A DNA stretch of 64,000 bases. Source: Agaricus subrufescens. Its lineage: Eukaryota > Basidiomycota > Agaricomycetes > Agaricales > Agaricaceae. The translations under genes were made by a program, and so were the position numbers. The stretch covers positions 1,426,001 to 1,490,000 of the forward strand of contig CM057059.1 of assembly GCA_029945375.1 (NCBI GenBank). Reading direction: 5' to 3'. Shown one piece after another: positions 1 through 12,080 of this stretch. Numbering within the stretch: position 1 is the first letter of the stretch; each line of letters begins with the position of its first letter. The notes beneath the pieces were generated by a model that saw nothing but the letters and a program-made list of their open reading frames with translations, searched no databases and was not told where the DNA came from.

Positions 1-2
1 TC

Positions 3-449
3 TGGTGCTCAAAAACGATCCCCCTCATCTATACCCATGTCCAATCTGTCTACTGGAATGTCGGTTTCCTCAGATACTGGTCTCTCTCTCAGCTTCCCAA
101 CTTTCTGATCGCTTTTCCTCTTCTCATCGCCCTGTTCTCCTACTCTCTCTCCTACCTCTACCATTTCCTCTCTCTCCCTGCAAAGACCCATTCTGATCCC
201 TTCTTCGCTCGTTCCATAGCTCCCCATGCCATTCATGCTCTCCTCATGTCCTGCATCCTCCTCTTTGCCTCTCACACCCAGATTGTCCTCCGACTCGCCC
301 CTTCAATGCCTTTCACTTACTGGGCTGCCGCTTACATCCTCACACACACTACACACTACCCCCTTCTTTCACGTTTCTGGCTTCCTTGGGCCTGGATTTG
401 GAGTCTGGTTTCTGTCATCCTTTGGATTGCTTTCCTCCCTCCTGCTTGA
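3..449 (+). CDS. GPI18: GPI mannosyltransferase 2, C-terminal part
   Basis: This is the 3' end of a gene that begins left of the window. The frame starting at base 3 is open to a TGA at 447-449, giving about 148 residues. It contains the PIG-V/Gpi18 signatures THVQSVYWNVGFLRYW and QLPNFLIAFPLLIA. A last hydrophobic stretch reads THTQIVLRLAPSMPFTYWAA, which matches the conserved C-terminal membrane segment of the family. Gpi18/PIG-V is an ER multi-pass enzyme that adds the second mannose to the glycosylphosphatidylinositol precursor. No intron is visible in this part. The gene ends 89 bp before the convergent DUF3712 gene. Assignment is from motif recognition and the N-terminal part is not visible. 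Confidence 0.88.
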   Translation, partial: WCSKTIPLIYTHVQSVYWNVGFLRYWSLSQLPNFLIAFPLLIALFSYSLSYLYHFLSLPAKTHSDPFFARSIAPHAIHALLMSCILLFASHTQIVLRLAPSMPFTYWAAAYILTHTTHYPLLSRFWLPWAWIWSLVSVILWIAFLPPA

Positions 450-538
450 TCATTGTACACGCGTATACATATATATATATTTATAGGTTATATCAACATC
501 ATTGTCCCGTACATTAGAGCAAAATAGTAAAAGAAAAA
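450..538. other. Convergent 3' intergenic spacer with TA repeat
   Basis: This 89-bp AT-rich spacer separates two converging stop codons. It holds a short (TA)n run near 467-482, plausibly serving both 3' ends. Confidence 0.6.
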
Positions 539-3500
539 TTATTGCGTATCTGTAGAGTTCGAAGGTCCTTTTTCGGCCTGTTGCGTAGGTTTACTAGTCT
601 CTTCGGAAGCAGTACTCGCAGGAGGCGCCGCTTCTGTGGTCTTTTCAGCAGTAGTTGCCGCAGCTTTACGAGTAGTCGCGTCACCAGCGGTAGTCGTAGC
701 ACCGCTAGCACCTTCTTGAGTCGTGGATGCAGCCCCACTGGTACTTTCTGGAGGCTTAGATGCAGCCCCACTAGAACTTTCTTGAGCCGTAGACGTAGTC
801 CCATCGGTACTTTCACGACTCGTCGACGATGCGCTCGAGTTGCTCGATGACGGGTGCAGTATCTCCTTTGCCTTCTTCAACAAACCATCCACTGTTGTCG
901 CCGCTCCACCAAGACTGAGGTCATACGTCGTCGGCACATTCGTTTGCTTCAACTGTAGCCACGGTATCTCATATCCACCCTTTCCACCAATCCTCACTGT
1001 GTTGGCTGCGTTGATGTCCAACACCCCTCTTGGAATGATATCCAAAGAAGCTATTGCCCCCTGCGGCAACAACACATTGTCAAATACCCCAGACGAAACC
1101 GTTTGTCCAGGAGGTATAACGAAATTGTCAAACGGTTGTCGGAAGAATGCATAGGTAATCCCATCCAGCCCACCATCAGACTGCACGAATTCAATCACCA
1201 AGTCCGCATCCAACGGATTCGTCACAAAGAATTCCACAGACACAAGGTTCGTCAATAGCGAGTCCAACGTGATGATAACGTGTGCGCTCGCTATGATATT
1301 CGGGTGGTTCAAGCCCATAATGCTCGTTGCGAGCGTCACTCCGTCCAGCGCCGTCTGCAATGAAGCAAAAGGTGTGCTGGCTTTGTCGCCTTCAACACTC
1401 AAATCCAGGGTATCTCCCGATTGGATAAAGCGCGTCAGGAACATCTGAGCCGTCGTGTCGTTTGCATCATCAGGCTCATACCGGAACTCTGTCGGCAGAA
1501 CATTTTCGCCTGGCTTAAGGTCAAATACCTGGGTTATTCGCACATGTCAGACAATCCTGCTTCCATTGCAGAAAATAAACACCCTTACATCCAAAGCCGC
1601 TCGGCCGATCTTGGTTCCTTGAAATACAACAGGTAACGCGACGTCAACAGTGTCCAGCGATATATTTGACGGGTTCTGAAGCGTTGTCGTCAATGGCGCA
1701 GTTATGTACTCATTTCCACCTTGGCCACCACTTCCAGTCACTGAAATGTTGCTGAGTGAAGCCTTGTGGCCGAATGACGCAATGCCTTTCAAGCTAGACG
1801 TGGTCTTGATCGGAATTCCACTGATTGCAACATTTCCAATGGACGTCTTGGCTGTAACATCTGCCGACCCTTTCAGGCTTAAATCCAACTCGTTCATTAA
1901 TGTCGCTCCGGCGAGCATTTGGCTGAACGCGCCATCGTTGAGAGACTTCAATGGCATGTTGTCAAATGAGATGGCCAAGTCTACAGTATTGCCTGTGGAG
2001 ACTCCTCCAACCGCCGCCATCTTGGCAACGTCAAGCTAAGTGTAATCACGTCTTCAGCATTATGTCCTACGGGAGCATAGAGAACGCCAGCGTACCTGAG
2101 CTGCGTCAACACCTCCTACATTCAGAATTAGCGATTCACCGGCTTCTATCACCTGAAGTGCGAATCCGAACGGATTTGCATATTGGGCAATTGTATTCTT
2201 CGAGCTAGAAGGTGGGGCGAAAGCTTGATCTGCGGACTTCATGGTCAACTCCAAATCATTCAGCTGAATGCCTTTGATGACTTCGAACTGCTGTCCTGGG
2301 AGAATCACGTTCAACGACAACGTCTTGAACGCGGTACTGAGCCATGTCACCGGCCCATTGGCTCCAGGAGGTGCAACGCTATCGCCTCGCGTTACCAGAG
2401 TTGAATTATGACCGGCCAAGTAATCGGAGAAGAGCGTTCCTATTGTTTCAAGGTTCTTGCCATCCTGAGGAACAATGCGACCGGCCAAATGGGTCTTCGT
2501 AACCGCCTTGGGTTTGAGTGATAACCCTTCTGCCGTAAGAGCTGGAGAACATGTCAGGAATGAATCGGTGTAGGGATTAACAGGATTCTTACGGCCAACC
2601 AAAACATCCTGGAAGAAGGCTTGGAACGTAACCTGCCCCAAGTCGATACCGAGTTCTGTTTAGCAGCAATCTCAGTAATCAAGTCAACATCATTCTTTCG
2701 GTACTTACGTGCCGGAGAGGGTATGTTCGCATCAGTCTCGACATGAATACCACCAGCCGGATCATCCGAAGGAAGTTGGAAGTTAGAGACAGTAACACCA
2801 GGAAGGTTATTGAATGCCTTGAAGGAGATTGATTTGCTCAACTTGACGCCATCGAAAATCGTTCCTAAGGCGCGCAGACGGAGCTTGTCAGTGGAAATCG
2901 TCCACTCAAATTCTTCGTTATGCAACAAAAACCCTGCAAAGTCGGTAAAGTCGCCTTGATTCGTGATGGTCAAATGCCCTTGAGTCTCATAATCAGGAAC
3001 ACCATCATTTGCGGCAGCACAAACCGGGGGAAGGTTGATCTGAGCGATATCCTTTCCTTGCCATGTAACCGTCAAAGGCTCAACGAACTCAATCAATGCA
3101 TCAAGGGGTCCAATGTTGGTCAATGAACCCTTGAGCGAGAGATCAAAGCCGTCATTCGTAATATGAGTGATCATGACTTCCGAGAAGGCCAAGACGGATC
3201 CGTCCACAAAGTGTTGCGCAACCGGGGCGGCAACAGCTCCGATCAAAAACAGGGAAGTTTCATCGGTGACCGCTGGAACGGACTTCTGTGAAAATGCCAG
3301 GTCTGTCGGGAAGTCGTCAATCTTCGTGCTGGTGTCGACATCAAGGTCGACTTTCAGGCCCGCAAGCGATTTAAGGATGGCACCGTCAGCATCGAACTGG
3401 TGTCCACTAACACATGTCGGTTTCGAGGTATCAACTGTGGTTTTGATAGGCGGTTTGAAATCAGGATTGCCAAGAATAAATTTGAATATGTCATTGAGGG

Positions 3501-6500
3501 GCCCGAGGTCGACATGATTTTCACCAGCGGCTTGTTGAATAAGCGAAACGATGGCTACTGGATCCAGATTGAATTTCAGAGGAAGCCCTGGAGAAGTCAC
3601 GTCGCTATGCCCGTTTGCATGGATTGGATTCGAGGATACATCCGCATTTGGAACCGTTCCAAGGGTAATGCCATGGAACGACGCGGAGGCACCGACTCGA
3701 AGAAGGTTGATGCTAGCAGTGAAGGGATTCGAGAGCGTGAACGAGGTAGTTGCCATCCCCGTGTCCACGATGTTCGTGGGGAAAGTGAGAGAGACAGACT
3801 TGATCAATGTTTGATTCAAAGCCGGAATAGTTACGGGGGAAAGACGAATTTGAGATAGAGCATTTTTCAGGGACTGAATATCGGTAGCACTAGTGCTTCC
3901 CGCGATAACCGTGTCGACATTGACTCCTTGTAAGAAGTCCTCTAGCAGAGTGCGACCGGTTCCCACAGCGTTTCCTTTGGGAGCGAAATGGACATCGATG
4001 GCTGGTTTCATATCGCCCGGTGTGATGACCAAATCATTGATGTTTGCCGTTCCCAGTGTTTGATCCTGGAACTGAAGGTTGAAAGCCACATCGCCTACGC
4101 CAATCGTCAAGTTACTGGGATTGAACAATGTGCCATCAACCTTGATTAGTAGGAAGTCAGGATAGCCATGATTGACGTCAAGATTGCTGACGGTAACAGG
4201 TTTGGTACGAAGTCCCTGGAGCCCCTGAATGGAACTGTTGACAGCGAACGATATGCCAGTGAGAGAAAGGAGTCCAACTGCTGTGTCAGCATCAGCATTC
4301 GCCGCGCCGGAGAGCCTAAGAGTTTGTTCCGCTCCCACGGTAGTAGCAGCAAGGAAGCGTTCGAAAGTGGAGTGACCATCATCAAATACATCGAATGGCA
4401 CATCGGCAAAGTTGAGGTGAATAATCCTATTTTCCACATCTGTAGAGCTCGGGCCCTTAGGGATAGCCAGCTTAGCAAAGGACGTTCCCTCGTAACCAAG
4501 AGTAATGGTTTGTTCGAGCGCCTTGATATTAATCGGGAACCCAAAGGGTAATGTGAATGCCGCGTCCGTAGATTTACTACTGGTGGAGGGTTTATATGCG
4601 GAAGCTTCTGTGAACCTCAGGTCCATTTGGTTGAGAGTGATAGATTTTATAATGTTCTGAGGCCCACGATCGGGAAGAACTGAATCAACTTTGAGTGATT
4701 TGATGCCTTCGTTAAGCCATGTAACCTGTGAAAAAGGATGAGTAATTTGTCTGTCAGCAATTATCGAAGAACCTTACGCTGCTAGGCCCGGCGCTCTCTC
4801 CAACGACTACAACATTGCTTGGTTTTCCTGCCACAAAATTGTTGAAAATTTGAGACACCTCGGCTAGGCCACCTGAGGAATCTTGAGGAACAAGACGACC
4901 AGCCAGGGATAAATTAGACGTCGAGCGTGGGGCGAGCGTCACACCACCGGAAGCTGTAACTGGTGCGATCATGAAGTCACCCGAAAATGCGTTGAAACTC
5001 AAGGAATCCAGTTTAATGCCGACATCAGAGGGCTGTGGGACAGATGAGGATCTCAGCTTCACGTAAAAAGGGGGGTACACACGTTGGTCGTCGACGTTTC
5101 GAGAGTAAGATGAATGCCACCCGCCGGATCATTTGATGGGAGGTCAAACGTCTTGATATTGACGCCATCCTTCAGTCCATTGAACCCCTTGAGGGAGATC
5201 TTTTTCTCAGGGAAGAGGACACCTGGAACGTCGATTCCAAGAGCATTGACTAACGGGTAGACCGAAATTAGACACAGGAGGAATATAAATTTCAAAACAC
5301 TAACCGGATAGGTTCTCTCCCGAAATTGCCCATTCGAAAGACTCCTCGGTGAGTAAAACCTGTGAACAAAATGAGCGCCATATATATAACGAGTAGACTA
5401 AGCGGACCTTCGTGAACTCAGTGAGGGCCCCGACGTTCACCACATTGAAGGTTGCATCATTATCGAGTGTAGCGCCAACATCTCCGGTGACAGGGACAGT
5501 GTCCATGTGCAATTGACCGAAGGTTTGGCCCTGCCATGCAACATTCAAGCCAGATGGAAACGATATTTTTGCGTCAACTGAGTTAAGTGGATTCTAGTCA
5601 GCGACTTCCACGTGATAACAATGCCCTACACTTACAAGGCCCTGCATTGGTGATACTACCGTGCAATTGTGTATCTAAAGTTTAACGGTGAATAGAAGAA
5701 ATGCAACGTTGGTATGACCTTACTGAACGCTTCTTGTTTAGGATCCGAAATCAATACGGTGTCGATCCTGATTGGGGTATAAATAAATGCGATCGCCAAG
5801 AAAAAATGAACCTACCCTAAGCCAGATCCCGCCACGATCTTATCCACAATGGGTTTAGCGAGAACAGGGAGAATAAGATTGAGTGAGTCGTCTGTCGATG
5901 TCGGGACTCCCAACTGGGAAAGCTGGAGGGTCGTTTTATAGTCGCCTGAGAGAAACCCAAGTCAGTCTGCGAAAAGTATGTTTGACCAGATAGTCTACCT
6001 ATTGACAATTCCGAAGTTATATGCACGTCGGACTGAAGCTTTTTGAACGCCGTCTGAACAAACGAGGGAAGATTGAAACCGCTGCAGATGGTCAAGATAT
6101 AATCACGCTCGCACGAGGAAGATACGTACGCAAAAACGCTGGAATCTTGACGCTTGACAGGAGGCTGGTTATCAAGACTCAAATAATGAATCCCTCCGAG
6201 TTGAACAATACCATCCAGCGGCGCTGGATCTAAACCGGCCTCAACGGCTAATGCACGGGTCACGGTAAATAATGCCGCCGGGTCGAAGTTCATGTCGAGG
6301 TCAAGAACCGGAGATTCCGTGGTGGAATGCGGTGCAGACAGGAAATCAGTATTAGTCTGAATTGAGCCGAGAAGAATGCCATGCGATGTGACCGTGGATG
6401 AAATCTGGGTAATACGCAGAGGAGCAGAGAATGGGTTGTCCAAAGAAACAGTAACATGACTGATATTATTTTCGCGCCCGGTTGTTTGGAGAACTAATTC

Positions 6501-9288
6501 AATCGTTAAGGCGCATTTTATACATAATCAGGCTGGTATATACCTTTGAGGGCCGCGCGCTGCAAAAGATTCGTTTTCATTGCAGGTAAAGTGACACCGA
6601 TTGCAAGAGTTTTGAATGCCTCGGTTAAGGAAGCCACATTCGTACTTCCGTCGAATCCAGATATAGTGAGTTCAACGTCTATACTTTATCCCTGAGAGAA
6701 AATATAGCAAAAATGATGATAAAACTCACCCTTTTTTCCAACAAAATCATTGAGAGTCTGTATTCCCTGAGGGCTGTCATTGGCCTGTATCTGATTAGCG
6801 ACGCGAAGTGAAGGTGAGCCAGAGATATTACCCTGAACTCGGACGTGGAGCTAATACTATTGTTCCCAATATGGAGGTCCAGAGAAGGAAGGAGTGCAGT
6901 GCCGAGAACCGCTCCATCCCGTGAGAGTTGAAGAGCTAAACAATGGTTAGTGTAAAGAATGAGAAGAAAAAGGTTACGCACTAATATCACCGGTAGAAAG
7001 ATTCAAGTTTGAAGGATTGAAGATTGTGACTTGATGAACCGAGATTAGTACAGTCATACAAAGTTTAATGTACGCCATTACCGTTGATGTTCAAATTGAT
7101 ATGGTCTGCCGTCCCACCAGCGACATCAACACTGTCAATGCGTGTCATACCCTCCAGCCCCTGTAACCCTTTTAACTGAGTAGAAACGTTGACCTTGATT
7201 GGGTCCAAGGTGATTTGACCAATGCTCAAATTTGCGATGGCACGAGACTTTCCGACCAGGCGAAACTCGGAAATATCAGAACTAGTGAGGTTTGCGTCTA
7301 CAATATAAATGAGCATATCAAATAATCGAATGAAAAGTATACTCACTGAACGCAGCAAAAGCGGGATGTGCAGAATCAGGAGATGAAAGATTTGCATTGT
7401 CGATAACAATATCAATAGTCCCCTTAGTATCAGCCTCTCCAAGAACTTGAATTGAAGACGATGAAGCACCAAGAGGCTTCCCGCTTGTAAGTAAGAGAGA
7501 TGGGATGTTACGAGGAATCTCTTACCGTAGAAAGTCCTGCAACAGTGTTATCGCCCCTTGTGATGTTGAAATCGTTTTTGATTTCGCTGATGGAAATGTT
7601 GAACCCAAAAGGAAGCTCTGTAGAGGTATCAGTACCTCGAAATTCTGTTTGAAAGCTGACCTACGAAGTGATGCTTGCACAGAGTTGCTAGCTGCGCCGG
7701 GTGCCCACGGTGTCTCATGAGAGAAAAATAGAGCCAGGTTTCCAATTTCTATGGAACGAATGGGATCAATGGGGACAAATGATTTGAAAGGGACGTTGAG
7801 ATTAAGCGCTGTGAGTCCATCCGAGAGCCATTGAATAACACTGCCATCATTCTGGAGGGTTGAGCGTCCACGGGCTTGCACAGGTGTGATATCCCCATTT
7901 AGATAGTTGGTGAACAGGGTAGAAACTTTAGCGAGGTTTGCCGACCCTTGAACGGGCTCAAGAACGCCTTTCAAGGTGATGTTGTTGCGGCCGGTGTCCT
8001 TCGAAGAACCGATCAGGTACAGGCACGGACCACAAAAAGCGCACCCACGATAAGTGTGTTGGTTGATGATCCAGATCCAAGGAATACATCCTGGTACATC
8101 AAATCAAAGACAGTGGTCCCTAATTCAAGGACAAACGGGCTAAACAAAAAATAGATTTAGTGAGATCGGACTAGACTTCTGGCTGCCTTGCGGCCCCCAC
8201 CTCTCATTTGTTAGCTGCGTAACAGCAACGAAGTCGAGGCCACCCTTAGGGTTGTCACTGGGCAATTTGAAATCCAACAGTTGTACTTTTCCGGTGAAAC
8301 TATCGATGCCTATTTACGCGTCGAGTTCAAATTGGGGTGATCACATATTAGAAACGTACCTTTCAAGTCAACGCGTTTGTCAAATTTGATGCCTTTGTCA
8401 ACAGGAAATTTCGCAGCTTGCACCCGAAGCTTTTGACTGGTGAGTCGCCACGAAAAGCTCGGCGATGTTATCATGAAACGCGTGAATTCAGAAAACGCAG
8501 TTTGGTTCACGATAGTGACGACCTGGTCTTGGTCAATTTTTGCACGTTTATCTCTTGCTGTGAGTTTCTGAAATTTCGTAGCACTGCCGATTTGGATCCC
8601 AATAGGGTCATTGTCAGGATCGTTCAACCAGAACACGTCAATATCCTGCGTGAACTCGATCGTAGCTGGGATTATGCCTGTGTGGGTCACCTGACAGAAG
8701 AAAAATGAGTGCCCTCTCTTTGTGTTACCCGAACACAAGAGGTTCGACTGACATTGCCTTCGAGATGAAGATTGAAACTAGCAAGTTATATCAGCAATTA
8801 GAGTTCAATGGCCCTGCGTGGAATATACTGACGAGTCGTTTCTCGCATTGGAGATGACCGCCCGTTCAATGTCTATTTGAGATCGATTAACGACCAGTTG
8901 AGCGATGGCGCCTACGACGGGGAACACAAGGACGAAAACCAGCACTATGGCAAGTATAGCACCGGCAATCGAAGCTATGATAAACCAGCGCCGTTTGTAG
9001 AGGGGGATCCTGGGGCGCTCAGGCGTGCTCTGGGGTGCATGTGGAGCACTGTCCACTTGATCTTGGTCCCCTGCGCCTCCGACGGCGGCCACCGGTATAC
9101 CGGCTGGTGTGGTGACAACAACCCCAGCTGGCCGTGCGGCATTTTCTTAAATTCGCGTCAGTAGCGGATCACTTGCAAGAGCGCAACCAAGTACCCGTTA
9201 ACTCTGCCCGAGAAGAAAAACTGAGTTGACTGCCATCGGCGGCATCGTAGATGCCGCTGTTGCGCCTTGCGTGACCCAAGTCTTCCAT
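539..9288 (-). CDS. Giant DUF3712 / LEA_2-like membrane protein (Tag1-type)
   Basis: The gene has many exons and encodes roughly 2,400-2,500 residues. I place the start at 9288 (MEDLGHARRN), with an intron 9194-9146 (GTACTT donor, CTGAC branch). A basic stretch, PLYKRRW, precedes one transmembrane segment (FIIASIAGAILAIVLVFVLV), and everything after it is predicted to be extracytoplasmic. The rest is repetitive. Three related modules are marked by NPKGG or DPAGGI loops near 8240, 5120 and 2750. Each is preceded by a strand-rich block with W and FxW motifs (SFSWRL, SFEWAI, EFEWTI) and followed by segments such as LAGRIVPQD. The C-terminal about 110 residues are Ser/Thr/Ala-rich. DUF3712 proteins include yeast Tag1, a vacuolar protein needed to end autophagy and predicted to have LEA_2 lipid-binding folds. 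That function is inferred for this much longer protein. The last exon is 1528-539. Confidence 0.85.
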
Positions 9289-11015
9289 GAGCCTACGGAA
9301 GCGCCTAAGTGGATAGGTAGACTAGGATCGAGAGGGGGGCAGGGAGACAACGGGAGCAAAAAAAAAAAGCGAGTTAATTGACGCATTTAGGTGATGGGCT
9401 GACGAGTATTATTGGAGCATCGTGGAGAATCAATGCGGGAGGGGCTAGGGTGCGGGGCAGAACTATTGCAGAATCATATGCTTCATGTGAGAGAGAGAAC
9501 TAAGAACGCGACCATGTGGTCCCTGTCGATATTTCGCCTTGAGCCCATCACGGGATCGTTCATTGCTATTTTTAACAATCAACTGCACAGTAGACGCGCG
9601 CTCAGGGTGGATTTAGGCCCCATGGGGCTTCTTCTAGGGACTGATCGCACGTCAACCCACTTCAAAAATGCACTCCTCTGTGAACATGCCCCCCCATCAA
9701 TGACGCTTCATGAGATCTAGCTGACTGACTAGCTAACTGCATTCGGATCATGGTGGGTCGCAATCCGCAATCCACGATCAACTTCCCCAGCCACAGAACC
9801 CCCCACTGCACAACTTGAACAAACCACGGCCGTTCGGAGGCCTCTCACAAAACGTCTCGCCGCCAAACGTCCCACTCCACGGGAAACGATAGCTAGATCT
9901 GAAAAGCAGATACTGTCTAATAATAGCCATCTTGCGCGAACCACCTCATGAGCCAATCAGTAGCTAATTCTCTGGGTCTCTGCTCCCGAAGAGCTCTTAC
10001 ATTCCGTGGGCTACTCTCAAGAGTAACAATAACCCACTGACGCCTATGCTCTCTGTCTCATGCTATGCCGTATTGAAGACAACTTTGATTCCACGATTGA
10101 GTCGGTCAGTAACAGTTAAATCCGGATCAATCGACTCTACCGCTCCCTTCGTATAGAACCAAGTAGAACCAAGGAACTAGCTATTGATGGGAGTATCAGG
10201 CCAAACACCAAATGAGGTAACATGATCAGTGGATCTGGAAATCAGTGTATTCTGCAAGAAATCGTCTTCCATTAGCAGAGTTCAGAAGATTTTGCTGCCT
10301 GCCAAGTTCGCACACTATGCCGGCATGTGCAAGATCGCTATTCTGGATCTGAACGTTGTTAAATGCACCCGTTCACTAACTTGCCATGCCAGACTTGATT
10401 CCACCGATAGTCTATGACAGTACTCGCTTCCTTTCTACACGCATATGGAATATCAGGGCCTTAATTATTTAACCGTGTATGATTTTTAAATGAAGAGCGT
10501 GCCCTGGGAATAAATCAACTGCGGCCTGAATTGAATGGGGCAATTATCCTTCATAATTCTCCGGAATAGAAATTTTCATTTCTTACATGACCTCTCGAAG
10601 GTCCCGTTATCACGAAAACTATGACATAGTCCTGCATTAGGCAACGGACAACACATAATATTCTTCTCTCAAGTTCTAAACTCTAAGACATTGAGACCGG
10701 AGTTAATATGGGGTAGTTTCCCCATAACGAGAAACAACTTTCAAATATGGAAGGGCCTTTGCCAGTCCCACTAGCGATGGAATTAGACCAACTGAGCTTG
10801 GGAAATTTATCGTTCTATTGGTTTGGCGTCGAATAGAGCGGCCCCAAACCTTATGTCAAGTCGTCAGGCCAAATTTGCAGGTCCTCACAAATAGTAATCA
10901 TATGGGCAGGTGCTACCAAAACGGGACTTTGCCCTACAAAGAGAATGCCAGGGGAATAGTTAAGGAATAGTACACACACCAATGCAGGGAGAGGTAAAGT
11001 TACATATCAACATTG
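9289..11015. other. 1.7-kb stretch without a supported gene
   Basis: I see no spliceable coding series, tRNA or transposon signature on either strand. It should hold the promoter of the DUF3712 gene on the left and the 3' flank of the gene ending at 11016 on the right. A poly-A run (about 9359-9368) lies just upstream of the DUF3712 start. The short open frames present, for example 10229-10417, have no recognisable features. Confidence 0.5.
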
Positions 11016-12010
11016 TCATCCTTCCTGGCCTTCTTCTCTTCTTTCCTCAGAAATTTCACTCAACGTGGGCTGTTTGATGTTCTCATCAGGAGGGGAAGCA
11101 CGGCGATCCTCAACCGAGTCGATGTCGCTTGATGCTCTGCGCTTGGCACGCGACCGAGTCGACCGGCGTTCCGGACGGCGCTCGTCCGGCACGTCGGCTT
11201 CTGAAGCACCGTCTCCAAGGGCTGGGGCGTCGTCGGCGTCGTTATCAATGCCTCCCCCCGTTTGAGCCTGCCGCGTCCGTTTCGCAGGGTAGGTTGCATC
11301 GCCATCATCTCCGTCTCTCCGTCTCCGCCTTCCGTTTCCCCCATTCACACGCTTTTTGCGCGGACTAGTGCGCTTGATTTCATTAGCAGCAACCGCCGCA
11401 ATAGAGCTGACACTAGGGCTCATATCATCCGCCTCCTCTCCAATGTCACTAATTTTAGCGGAAAACCTCTTCCCGTTTCGCGATGACTCGTGGTGTACAT
11501 CTTGTAGTGTACGTGAGGGCGGCAGGCCAAAGTCCGTAGATATCAATGGAGGAAGTGACAACGCGAGTTCCCCTAGAGGATGGTACAGAGGCAACGAAAG
11601 ACTTCCCTCTCGAGGCCGTTTACGCACGGGGCCCCTGACATTTCTGGCTGTGCTTGGAGTTTGGCTCTGTGAAGGGAGTGACCGGGACGATGGGGCGGAA
11701 ACCGAAAACGGGATGAGAGGATCAACATCATTTTCAGAAGGCGACTTGTAGGTAGATGTCGGTTTCCTTCGTATTCTGGATTCTGTGTGGATGGATGGTG
11801 CAGTTCTGGTGCTGGGCATGCCAAACTGCCTGTGGTCAGTTAAACCAACATCACCTGGGTAATCGAAGTAAGGGTAGCATACCAAATGAAAACTATACCT
11901 GCAACTGATCTCTGAGGTCGGCCGGTTTGTGAGCTAATCTTTCCAGTACAAGGGTCTGAATCAGCGGGATGCTAAGCGAGCCCAGGTCGATTTGGAGGGT
12001 TATTCCTCAT
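11016..12010 (-). CDS. Unrecognised basic, disordered nuclear-type protein
   Basis: The main exon encodes about 270 residues rich in Ser, Pro, Arg and Asp. It has several basic clusters that look like nuclear localisation signals (SPRKKRVNGG, GRRRRRDGD, RSTRSRAKRR). An upstream exon ends at about 11900 in HKPADLRDQLQ and joins FGMPSTRTAP through an intron ending GGCAG, in phase 0. The 5' end is uncertain. The only nearby ATG (12008-12010, MRNNPPNRPGLA) reaches a stop unless one base is removed near 11975, after which it would run into SIPLIQTLVLERL. That could be a sequencing error, a mutation, or a sign that the true start lies elsewhere. The start is only 70 bp after the stop of the upstream gene. 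I do not recognise a family. Confidence 0.5.
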
Positions 12011-12080
12011 CAGTTCTATTTTGGATCACATATATGCTACTATTTTATTGAGCCCCCGACCACATCTTATGTAAGCCTGT

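Noticed and set aside
5059..5295. Apparent signal peptide MKFIFLLCLISVYPLVNALG suggesting a separate secreted gene
   Set aside because: The hydrophobic stretch is an intron of the DUF3712 gene. Splicing joins GENLS to NALGIDVPG in the same pattern as the other modules.
10229..10417. 62-codon + strand frame in the gene-poor stretch
   Set aside because: It has no domain and no plausible splice partners, and the length is expected by chance.
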